From assembly GCF_905475345.1 (NCBI RefSeq), contig NC_066598.1, positions 744,001 to 808,000 on the forward strand: a stretch of 64,000 nt of DNA. The letters are read 5' to 3'. Positions 37,781 through 49,069 of this stretch are shown in pieces. Position numbers and translations under genes: made by a program. The notes beneath the pieces were generated by a model that did no database searches, was not told where the DNA came from, and was given only the letters and a program-made list of their open reading frames with translations. How positions within the stretch are numbered: position 1 is the first letter of the stretch; each line of letters opens with the position of its first letter. The DNA is from Vespula vulgaris (Eukaryota > Arthropoda > Insecta > Hymenoptera > Vespidae).

Positions 37781-40700
37781 AAATGAAAAGAAAAGGAAAA
37801 GATCTCTCAAAACGATAGATGATGACTTGTTCATCCGTCTTGCAAATACACGAAGGATTTGTTTAACGAGATGATTCAACCCCTTTCTGCGTTTATCGAT
37901 ATCGAGAGTCTCGATTTATCGATGGTAAAAGAGAAGAAGAAGAAGAAAAAGGGAAAAGTGAAGCGACCGTATACGCGTGTTTGTACGAAGCGCCATTACG
38001 AAGCGCCATTACCAAGGGAGAGGGGCATACTGCGCTCGTGGTAATTATCCGGATATGGTGAATCGCGTAAACGCGACCTAGTTCCCCTTTCTGCTCGGTC
38101 GGCTCCCTTTCGCGCCAAGTTACGCGTGCACGCTTTTCGCTCTTCTCTGTGATTTACAGAGCCCTGATTCGCGCTTACACGCACGCAGTTGCGTCGCTTG
38201 GTCAGCTTTTGTATTTACTTTTCAATTAAAAACCAACGAACGAACGAACGAACGAGAATATCTCTCATAAAGATTGTTTATCTCGTCGACGTAAATGCGG
38301 TTAACGAAAACGATGACGAAACGCAAATCGTATCTTTTTCTTCTTTCTTCTCGCAAACTCGTTGTTTTCATTAAACATACTAACTTTGAATTGCGACCAG
38401 AAACTGGTTGGCCACTGCCAGGAATAATCGTCGTCCGCGGAATTTGCGCTGCTGCTGGCATGACTCTGGGTGTCCAGCCATAAGGTGCCTCCTTCGTCTT
38501 CCTTTCCTACAAATTATTTCCTCCGTTAATTTTCACAAAGAATTTGATTTCTAATTCTTAATCGACGATATCTCCTTCGGACGTGTTAAGAATATATTCA
38601 AACTATCGATAAGAATCGTCTATTCTCCCTTCGATCCTTCAAATGTGGAAAAGCGTAAAAGTTTTTTCCGAGGAATACGAAACGAAGCCGACCTTTGATT
38701 ATTCCAAGTCACGGAGATCAAAGATACATTCGCCGTCGTGATGAAAAATATCGTGCATTCGAGTTCATTTATAAACGACCGTCGTTGATCGATAGTCCAA
38801 GAGTGTATGTGTGCGGGGAGGAGTAGGAGGAGGAGGAGGAGGAAAGCATTCTTACCGATAGCCGACTACAATGACGCGCATTCATGATCGAAAGTTGGCA
38901 ACGTGGACGCGTCTTATCCGAGAATGTAAGATTAGCATTCTCCGCTGTTAAACGTTGTTAAAGTTTGTCGGTACAATTTGCTAGGACAGAAAGGGAGAGT
39001 AAGTCGTGGTGGTGCGCATACTGCGTAATACCGTTGTGCCCGATGTGATGTTCGTGATAATGGATGAGATGGTCGCAGAGCGGATGTTGGCTGGGATTAT
39101 AGTCCGGACGAAGTTCCGGCGGACAGTCGGGTCCCTGTCTCGCCGCTCGAGCTGCAGCAACTATGCGTTCTCGTACTTCCTCCGGGCCCTTTATTTGCTC
39201 GACTGAAAGGAGAACGAGCGTCGTTACGATTGCAATTCGCCTGCAATTATGTCTCGAATGCGATCGCTATTCGAGACGCCTTCGATCATTCCTACTCACG
39301 TATAAAGTCTGCCGGATTGTAGTGAGGCAGAAGAGTCAATCCGATCGTCGAAAAGAACCTGCCGATGTTCGCAGTCGAACCGTAATAGGCGACCTGCCCA
39401 CGGCTTAGCAATAGAAGCTTACTGAAGCTATGAAACATCCGTGAACTCGGCTGATGCACGGTCACGACGATACTCTTGCCCTCTTGCTCGGCGTACTTCT
39501 TAAGACGTGAGATCAGAGCCTGCGCGGAGTGCGAGTCCAAGCCGCTCGTTGGTTCCTACGAAACGTTATCGCTTCTTAAATATCTCTTGAAAATGGATGT
39601 ATACCATTTTCGAGAATATCTTTGATCGATTTTCGCACGGAAAATTACACTTACGTCGAGTAGCATCAAGGACGGATTCGTGAGTAGTTCGCAGGCTATG
39701 CTCGTTCGCTTCTTTTCGCCGCCGGATAGTCCTCGCTTCGTATAATCGCCGATAACTATAGATAGAGAGAGAGAGAGAGAAAGAAAGAGAGACAGACAGA
39801 GAGAGAGAGAGAGAAATAAGGGATATATTGGATCAATGCTTCACGCAGAATAGCAAACGTTTCCCTTCGGCAGGGAAATATGTCCGGATCGAATTAGAAA
39901 ATATCAAGAAAAAAATGACGTCTTATATAAACTATTATATCGACTATTTTCTTTCGATCGGCTTACATTTCCCTCGTCGATACTCACTGGTATCTTGGCA
40001 GGCCGCGAGGTCGAGAACCTCGATGATATGGTCGACGCACTGCATCTTCTGCGAGTGTGTCAGCGTGTCCGGAAGTCTCAGCCTCGCCTGGTACTGAAAA
40101 TCGTAAACGATCGATTTCATTCGTCGGTAACGTATTAATATCTCTTCCGTCTTTCTCGCCGTTGCCGCATTTAAGCCCCGTGCCCTCGTTTACGCGTCCG
40201 TGGACGTTAAACGTTAACGCAAACCGTTCCTTGCAATTTCCCTTTCGCGAAACTCGTGCTATTTTTCCGAGTTGCTCGAGGAGACGCTACGAGCGCAACG
40301 AGGGGAGGAGGGGAAATGTAATCGCACGATCGAATGCGATGCGAGACGCGAGACTCGACCCGTTATACGGAGAGAGAAAGTGCCGTCGACGATGTTTACC
40401 TCTACCTTTTGCCATATCAAAGCGTATCCGAGACAGGAGAAAAGAGGCACGTAGACGAATTTCTAGAAGAAAGAAGCAGGAGGAAAGGAGGAGAAAGAAA
40501 GGAGAGAGAAACAAGTTCGAAACGCGTCTACGTGCTTTCGATCCTCGATAGTTTTGGAAGGAAGGAAGAAGTGTAGCGTAGCAGTTCGATTTCTATCGTA
40601 TCTAGGGTGATACGCGTACGTACATGCGCGAAAGAGGCGAGATCCGAACGCGTTAGACGGCGCCGACTGTTTTCGAAAGACGTAAGACGCGTGCTGCTGT

Positions 40701-42280
40701 GCGGTGCGGTGCGGTGCGGTGCTGCCGTCGCGCCGCCAGCGGTTCACTGACCGAGTTATGACGTCATCGTGAGAGCCGCCCCCGGGCCGCCTCCGTCTAT
40801 ACTATCCTCTCTCGCTTGTTCGTTCACGCAGCATGGGCTCTCCTAACGGTCGGAGTCGTCTAAGCGCCCAAAGACTCCTCCTACCTGCGACGTTAACGAT
40901 AATCTACGAATTTGTCAAGTTTTTCTCTTTGGAAGAGGAGAAAAGATGGTCGGCGTTGTTGATTACGCGGGAGGAAAGATCCATCGAATCGAGGATGCGT
41001 TTAGACGCTGAATATTCTCGCATTCTTACGAGAGATCGTATCGCACGCGTCATCGCATTCAATTAGCGGCTCAACGAGGTGGCATTAAATTTTCCGCGAG
41101 AGGGAAGACGTTCCGGGAGGGCGAGAGGGTTGCGTTGGCTTTTGGCCCGACGGTCTTTTCGACGACGTCGAGTCTCGCGGGAAGATAGAGGCGCGATACG
41201 TAGGCGCGAGTACGGTGTTCTCCTAATTCGCGCCCACTTTTGAGCGTGGGACTTGATAAATTCCCAGTGAAAGGCGTATACAATAAAGTTGCCAAGAGCC
41301 GCGGCCAGTTTTCGTGGAAAACAAGAAAAGACTCGGCGCGACTCGGAAACGAGCTCGTTGGTCCGAGACCGTGTTCGAGCGACGTTCGACCGGCCCTTTT
41401 TCCTTCGCATTATCTTTCGGTTATTCCATCTTTCGATTAGAGACTCCCCACCCTCTCGAATCTCTTATCTATCGAATGCAACGCATTCGTTGGGACGGCT
41501 AGGCATCGAAGCGTAACCGGCTAGAGACTTTTTCCAAGAAGATCACACACGGACGCTTTGTTCGTCCGTATCGTAGCGAAGGAGTCGTCACCATCTTTAC
41601 GATCTTTAAAGGCCAGACATCCTTTATCTTCCCTTGCTCTTAATATTATTCGTCGAGGGCGACGCGGGCGTGGACTTACCTCCAAGGTTTGTCGTAACGT
41701 GAGATCAGGAAAGAAAACGTCTTGCTGCTGTACGTAACAAATCCTACGACGCCATCTTTTCGTGAGCCTCTCGCGATTCAACCAAATCTCTCCGCCGTCC
41801 AGACTGACCCTTCCGGAGAGGCAATTCAACAACGTCGTTTTCCCGCATCCTTTGCACAAAATGTCATCATCGTTAATGGCTTCTAATGGTCCAAGGCATC
41901 GATAAGAACGATAAATATACTTTTCGAGCTAAGCGAAATCGAAACGGCCTTTTTCTTTTCTGTTCTTTTTTCTGCCGTCAATTAATTAACGAAACTAACG
42001 TTCTCGCAAAGTCATCGGGGGCGGGGGAGAGGGAGATAATCTCAAAGCCGAATTTGGTCCTCTTCGAGAAGAACTCGCTTTCGAATAGGTTCGTTAGGGC
42101 GAAGGGAGATGATAAATACCTGAAGGGCCCATGACGGCTAAGAGCTCGCCCGGCTTGACGACTCCCGAAACATCTCGAAGAAGCGCCCGCTTCTCCTTGA
42201 CCACCTGCAGTCCTCTAAAGATTAGCTGCACCGGACGAGAATCCAACGGGCAGACCAACTGCAGGGTCGAGCTTTCCACT
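36180..42280 (-). CDS. ABCG-family half-transporter, N-terminal exon not found
   Basis: Membrane half-transporter (nucleotide-binding domain then six membrane helices) that works as a dimer. Exons, complement: 42120-42280, 41680-41849, 39988-40093, 39655-39755, 39300-39555, 39032-39202, 38385-38506, 37458-37665, 36762-36976, 36457-36665, 36180-36375. All are GT-AG with matching phases, giving 637 residues plus stop. Visible are Walker A GPSGCGKTT across the first two exons, Q-loop YVQQQDVFF, signature LSGGEKKR, Walker B LMLLDEPTSGLDS, H-loop VTVHQPSS, then a His-rich linker. Helices run from LNWLQTIALGLLAGLLW to ANTAVLLAFLVIFRTLGYLV, and the last extracellular loop has two Cys and an NGT glycosylation site. 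It resembles Drosophila CG9990-type ABCG proteins rather than white/scarlet; substrate unknown. The first listed exon starts with one base of a split codon (phase 2), so a short upstream coding exon is missing. Introns at 37666-38384, 38507-39031 and 40094-41679 exceed 500 bases. Confidence 0.93.
40701..40766. promoter_or_regulatory. GC-rich block with GCGGT repeats and a CRE palindrome
   Basis: Four tandem GCGGT units (40701-40720), a GC-rich stretch, and a full TGACGTCA (40759-40766), the CREB/ATF site. All lie inside the 1.6 kb ABCG intron. An ATG-led open frame (40833-41066, 77 codons, plus strand) follows, but has no recognisable content. Promoter function is inference. Confidence 0.35.
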
Positions 42281-44745
42281 CTGCAACGATAATAGAACGG
42301 AGAGTCCATTAGTAGAATCGTAGTTGCGTCGAGAACTGTATCGGACGAACTACGGTACTGAAATGACACCGAAGGATATGATAATGACCGATAAAGCTAC
42401 TTCTGAGAACAAACGAAACGCGATTCGCAAAAATAAGATCTGCTTGTTGACGCTCATCATCTTGCCTCGACGACACTTGGCTTTTTATATACATATATAT
42501 GTAATAGTTTGATATACGTATCAAAAAAAGAAGATAATCGTGTCGAGTCGAAAGAAGATAAGGAGGAGGAATTTTTTACAAAGTTATCGATGTTACATTG
42601 CAAAGCTGAATGAATGGCAAAGGACTAAACTGTGATTTATACGAAAAGAAAATTCTTCCGTGCGCGTGTACGCGTAAACGGGGGACATAAGATCGGTATT
42701 GAGAAAGAGCGAATGAAACGGACGGAATTATTAATGTTTGAAGGAAATCACCGACTCGAATAAAAGTTGGAGATTGTCGTAGGATCGGTGGCGACGAACG
42801 AAACGGGGCCGACACGTGGGCCTTAATGCCATTTACAGGAGGCGAGGCGCGAGTCGCCTCGAACGCTCGACGAACAACAGCCTTCGTAATAAGAGTGACG
42901 TCTCGTCGGAGCTATTTCATGCAGGCGCAAGCACCGGCACTTTATTGCAGAGACGAGAATCGCGATTTAAACCCTTGCGTTGGTTACGGACGCACGGAAT
43001 TACACTGTAATTCAATCTCTTCGCTTTCGAATTCGATTCGGCCCACGAAATCGACCGAAATATCGGAATTATATGGTTGGTACTCGTCGTTCGAGAAGAA
43101 CCTTGTTTCGTCGAGGAACGGGACGAAAGGAAAGGAAAGGAAAGGAAAGGAGACGAAGAAACGGGTTTCCTCTCCTTCCTCGAGGAGAATCTCGCGTCTC
43201 TTGAAATATTCTTTGCGCGAGCGCGTGCCCTACGATCGGAAAGAGAAAATCGAATTTATTGTTTCTTATAACGAACGGTGTAGTTTCTGCGGAAATAAAA
43301 AAAGGAAAGGAGACCACTTCTTTCTTTCATAGAAAATAAAGAAACGAGAAAAAAGAAGGAAATAAAACGAATGTAAAATACAATTAAAAGGGAGACGGTC
43401 AAAATTATAAAAGATGGAAGATGCTGGACGACGTGCGGAAAGAAGGAGATGCGGAGAGCGTTTGCGGTCGCGTTTGTACCGTACGGTCCCTCTTACCGTC
43501 GACTACGGCAAGGCTATACCGGATAAACAGTCGGTCGAATTTTATCCTTGCGGTTTGAGCTTGCCAAACGGTCCATCGACTTCTATTTTGTGGTCGGCTT
43601 TACCGTATCGTAATATCTTTAAGTCGGAGTGAGACGGCACACGGTGGTTTCGGAGGAGAGAAAGAAAAAGAAAAGGCAAAAGAAAACGAAGAACACGAAA
43701 AAGAAAGGAAGAAACACACATCTCGGAGTCTTATATTTTCGTGCGATTTCTCGATAGGAAGAGTGCAGGAGGCGGGCGATTTTGACACTAATGTCTTAGT
43801 AAAGTCGCGCCGATGAGCTCGTTGCAATGCGAGAAAACGATGACGCATCATCGGACACCGTAACTACGATAGGTACTGCCTATCTGATCTGCCTACGTCC
43901 GTGCCGACGAGTAGAGGGTACTCGATGTACTTATTTCGCATAGATATTAAATCACTCTACGTACACAAACTAGATCGCTCTACTCGCTGGCGCCGTTCAT
44001 GACGTAAGAATTATTAAAGTCGACCTATTGCCTACACGCTACGTCGTTCAACTTTGAGACAAACTTTGAGCGTATCGTGTAAAAGAGAAAAGGCAACGGA
44101 AGCCTTCAATTATTATCAATAGGAGAAGACTCGTAAAAAGTGAAAGCGGAAGGAGCTCGTGGCTCGATATCCAAGTAACTCGGTGCAACGAACGCAAAGT
44201 CGATCGGAGATCGGCTCGAGAGGAGTCGGAGAGTGGAAAGAAGAGTCTCGTTGGGATGCTCTGGAGCGCGAATTCGAGTGAGGTAAGAGGAAGAGGGGAG
44301 AAGGGCTGACCCCTCCGAGGGAAGCGAACGAGTAGTCGGAGGGCTCGTGTGCCATCCGAGAGGGAGAAGGAAAAAAGGAGAAGAGGCCTGTTAGAAGGAG
44401 GGATAGAGTCGAGAGAGAGAGAGAGAGAGAGAGAGAATTGCCAAGAATATCCGAGGGCCGATGACCCGTGACACAGCCGCGCATATACGTATGTATGTAT
44501 ATCTAATAGGATGTGGCTCAACGTTCAAGTAAGAGCCGACGACGAGCGTCGTTACGATCGCACCCCCGCGACACTTTACCCAAACGAAAGGGAAAGCACG
44601 TCTTCGTCTATTCTGGAAATTTTCTACTTTTTGTCTTTTCTGAATTTTCTTTAGGCTTCAGCGTATATATTTAAGAAAATAAAAACATTCGGATAAGCCG
44701 ATAGTATTTTATCACGAGCCGGCTATTAGGTCGTATGCCTTGAGC

Positions 44746-44814
<69 letters not shown>

Positions 44815-45216
44815 CTTCGGCGAGAAAAACAAAGAATGTAGAGAGATACATGGATAGGTAGATGGGTATAGAAAGAGAGGGCGTCGTTTGTCGAGGAACG
44901 CGATACGGTTTATAGCGACGGGTGCGAGGGGTCCCACATAGCTAGAAGGGGAACGAGTCGAGTTTTAGTGGTAAGAAATCATTCGCTTGTCTCTCGAAGG
45001 ATGACGAGCTTCGACGTATCTCTCTTGCTCGTAGGAGTCGGCTCGCTCGCGATTGGACCGCTCGACCTCTCCGCACGAATCGAAGCGAGAAACTCGCGTC
45101 GTTAGGTCGATGAATTGATTTATACGCGCTCGTAAGCAGCCTCGGGTAAAGGGTCGAGATCCTTGATTGCGAGCGAGCTCTATCGTTTCGTTAGGAGAAC
45201 GAGAGAAGAGGCTAGA

Positions 45217-45270
45217 TCGACTCGACTCGACTCGACTCGATTCGACTCGACTCGACTCGACTCGACTCGA
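45217..45270. repeat. (CGACT)n pentanucleotide repeat
   Basis: About eleven CGACT units with one T-for-C change in the middle. Reads as Ser/Thr/Arg/Leu/Asp cycles in all frames. Confidence 0.95.
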
Positions 45271-45784
45271 GTCAGCTCGGCTTGGTTCGCGACGCTCTAT
45301 CGATCTCGACGCTCGTATTTTATCGCTTTCCTACGCTTCGAGATGTCGAACGATCAACAATCCTTTACGCCCTTTTTGTCCTACTCCTCTTTTCCCGATT
45401 TTACGATTCCCCCTTGTCGTCTACCCGTTGCACCCCTTTATATTTTTACGGACGGACCCTAAGATCATCGGCGACCAATTAATCGTTTATTTCCGAATTT
45501 CTACTAAACTTTAATACTTCAAGCAACTTTCAAATGGCAAAAAATTTTCACCTTAGCGATTTTACCGTCTCCTTTCGTAGTTGGTCAAGCTTTAAACGTC
45601 TCCCGTGTATGTATATTCGAGCGAGCCGTACGGTCGTATACGTCGAGAGTCGCTCGCTTGTTTTTCAACGTGCCGTTGACCTCGTGCCGTATATGCGCGT
45701 ATATATGTATATATAGACGGACAGCTACATGCACATGTCTCTTTCTCTCTCTTTCTCTCTTTCTGCATTTATATATACATATAC

Positions 45785-45822
<38 letters not shown>

Positions 45823-46499
45823 GCACACGCATGCATATGTATACATATGTATATAAACAGAGAGTCACTTTCTCGTGGCGTCGATCGAGAAAACGAACTC
45901 TCAGCGGCGATATCGCCGGACTGTGATTGCGTCGAGAGTATGCGGCAGGATAGAAAGACTGATAAAAAGAGAAAGAGGGAGAGAAAGAGAGAGAAAGAGA
46001 GAGCTGTGAGGATAAAATGTGGGTGGCGCCATAGGAAGACGTCGATTTAACGGGAACAGTCGTTTCTTCGAACCTTCGACGTTTCTTACCATCGTCATGA
46101 GGGCTACCATGAATTTAATCGACTTCTAAGTGAAAAACATTGTGAGAGAAAAAGGGAGAGAGAAAACTGTTAGCGATAAGTTACGTCCGTTCATCGTCGA
46201 TTAACGACGATTCTTTCTTCGTGAATATGATTTTGCGATTAAAACGGTACGCCGTTAGGAGATCATTCCTCGCTCCGATCGACCGACTGGCCCAATTTTC
46301 AACGATTTCTCCTTCGCTCTAGCGAACTATACGAGAGATTGTGCTGGTAGATGGTGTACTTAGCGAGTGCACTTTGCACTCTCTCTCACTTGAATAATTG
46401 ATGTTAAGAAAGTGTTTATATTCGGGCATAAAGTTCCTGTTCGATGAAAAAGGAAATCAATACTAGGAAACGAGAGGTGGAGAGAGAGAGAGAGAGAGG

Positions 46500-46530
<31 letters not shown>

Positions 46531-47183
46531 TCGTTATCGTGGTCCATGGACGTAAGAAATATCTTTTCTTCGACAACGAGAGATTATCTCGGAAGAGGAC
46601 AAAGAAACGGCGATAGTTGTACTCGGTTCTCTCGAATGCACCTGCCTCGAAGGATGCAATTAATCGTTAATGAAGGCAACTCGCCGGAAACCGCGCCTAG
46701 TTGATCACGAATTCACGGATGTCACGCGTTTCTTCGCTTCGCTACGACGCCAAGAAGCGAATCGATCGCCAAGGTGAGATCGACGAGCGAGGAAAAGTCT
46801 TCGGCAAAGTCTTTTCTTTTTCCTTTTTTTAAGGAAAAATAAAAACAAAAAATAGAAAACAAAAGAGAAAAAAGAAAAAAAGCAAGAAAAACGAGAAAGA
46901 TTTCCTAAGTCCTGTGGATGCAGTCTGATTCATTTGCAATATATACAGAAGGCTACCGAATCGATAGGTGGGATAATCGGGCTTGTCTACTCTCTCGTAC
47001 GTCGAGATCGGGAGCGTTCACGGATATGATATCTCTTGGGAAAGAAAGAGAAAAAGAGAGAGGGAGAAAATGGAGAACCGGTCACGCCCCGAGCGGGCTT
47101 CGACGATCGCGACGTTTTCAGGGCGAAAAAGCTAGCCGGAAGCCTGGAGGCCGAACCGGCTGTTCTTTCGGAGTCGCTAGAGA

Positions 47184-47256
47184 TAGGTAGGTAGGTAGGT
47201 AGGTAGGTAGGTAGGTAGGTAGGTAGGTAGATAGGTAGGTAGGTAGGTAGGTAGGT
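47184..47256. repeat. (TAGG)n tetranucleotide repeat
   Basis: About 18 TAGG units with one TAGA interruption. Translated on the minus strand it gives the artefactual Tyr-Leu-Pro-Thr cycle. It is not the insect telomere repeat, which is TTAGG. Confidence 0.95.
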
Positions 47257-47795
47257 TGCTGGCAACGGTGCTACCGCTACACCGCCTCCTGTGCTGCAGG
47301 TCACGCGGAAGTGAACGGCTCTTTCTCTTTCCGACAATTTTTCGGCCCAGAAAACGTTCCCCTCTCGTCTCCATCCTCGTATTTCCTCGCGTCTCAGTGT
47401 GGGCGTCGGTGCAGCCTGGATACCTCTTTTGATGCCACGAGAAAACTTAAATAAAGGGCAAAGTGGATCATTGCTAGTAGAAACGGTATTTACGAGTCGG
47501 GCGCATAGGATCGAGGCGGAAGCGAGAAAGGCGCTCCTCTTATCTGGAATGCGACGATTTATGCAGCAATAGCAAGATACGAAACGTAGGGATCGATGGT
47601 AACTGTTGTTTGTTCATTTTTCTCCTAGGAAATATCGACATGATAAAAGGAAACACGTAAACACAATTTTATTACGTTAATAATAAAATAAGAAATAAGT
47701 AATATATATATAAATATATAAATGTATATATTATATATATAAATATATATGCACAATATATATCTAAGAGATAATAAAATCGATATTACAAGTAG

Positions 47796-47840
<45 letters not shown>

Positions 47841-48016
47841 ATCTGTCCTGTGAGAATAAATATAAGAAGGAAAAGAGCCAGAGGACACGTCGCTTTCGCT
47901 GTCGATATTTATGCGAACAACCCTATTTCTGGCACGGTAGGGCTCGCATAACGGCGATAGCAGCGCTTCGCCGCTTGCACCCAAGTGCATTTCAGCGAGA
48001 TTACGGGTGCATCGAC

Positions 48017-48017
<1 letters not shown>

Positions 48018-48048
<31 letters not shown>

Positions 48049-48083
48049 TGCTGCTGCTGCCGCCGCCACCGCCGCTGCCGTCG
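48018..48083. repeat. (CCG)n/(CTG)n trinucleotide tract
   Basis: GCC/CCG units followed by GCT units and more GCC. The minus strand reads Gly/Ser runs in one frame that stays open past the tract (to 47909). Coding status is uncertain; see the findings. Confidence 0.9.
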
Positions 48084-49019
48084 CCGCAGCTCCCACCTCC
48101 GACTCCTCTGGCCGCCCCCTCGGAGGTCGTCAACGATTCTTCCCCTCTATTTTCCCCATCTCTTCTCTCTTTCTCTCTCTCCCCTTCCTCGACAAGAGCG
48201 AGCCTTCTTCTTTCCCTCCTTCGCTTTCTTTTAACGCCCTTTCGAGCTTATGCACCCTTCCGACCTGCATGTCGACGCAAAAGTCCTTTTTCTGGAATGT
48301 CCGCGATCTCCGCTACGATAAATTTCCTTCATTTTTTCAAATATTATTACTTATTAATCGAATTCGATTCGAACTACGAAGAAAAGATCGAAGAACAGAT
48401 ATTACGTGCAACTTACGAAGACGTAGGAAGCGATATGGTGAGAAGAGAGAAAGAGAGAGAGAGAGAGAGAGAATACACGCACGCGCGGCTTTTTTCAGTA
48501 GCAAGCGTGGCGCGACACCGCATCACGTGTCTAGAATGTTACTTTCACTTTACACACGTACTTACTTCTAACTCGAGCTCGTACGAGGATCGTACAGAGT
48601 GCAATAATCTATTTTGCAACGGTGCATTATGAATCTCTCCGTTCGGCCCGTTAGATGCACGGTAGAAACGGATCTTGAAATTCCAGCTGCCACGAGCTAG
48701 AAATGCCGCGGCTCGTTCCAACGTCGTTATAAATTGAACGAAACCGCGCTAATTTGCCAGCAACGCGTCGGCACGGTCGACAAACGAAAAGAAAAAGAGG
48801 AATAGAGAGACGCAGAGAGAGAGGGGGGGGGGAGAGGGGAGAGGATTAATCGTGCCCTCTCTCCTCTAGTCATTCTCGATTAAAACGTACAAAATCGAGA
48901 AAAGACAAATTCGATTGGGAAAGAAACGAAGACAAGACGATGGCAACGACCTCCCATTGGGTCGTGGCCTTGACATCCTTATGAGGAAACCTCTTGGTGC
49001 GATACACGAACATACTCGA

Positions 49020-49021
<2 letters not shown>

Positions 49022-49052
<31 letters not shown>

Positions 49053-49069
49053 AGACGTCGACGACGACG
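49022..49069. repeat. (GAC)n trinucleotide repeat
   Basis: About fifteen GAC/GACGAC units with GAA and GTC breaks. Confidence 0.93.

Noticed and set aside
47177..47374. Tyr-Leu-Pro-Thr repeat protein or telomere-like array
   Set aside because: It is the TAGG tetranucleotide repeat; insect telomeres are TTAGG.
47975..48632. Plus-strand 198-215 codon frames with poly-Ala or poly-Pro
   Set aside because: They arise from the CCG/CTG tract and lack conserved flanks.
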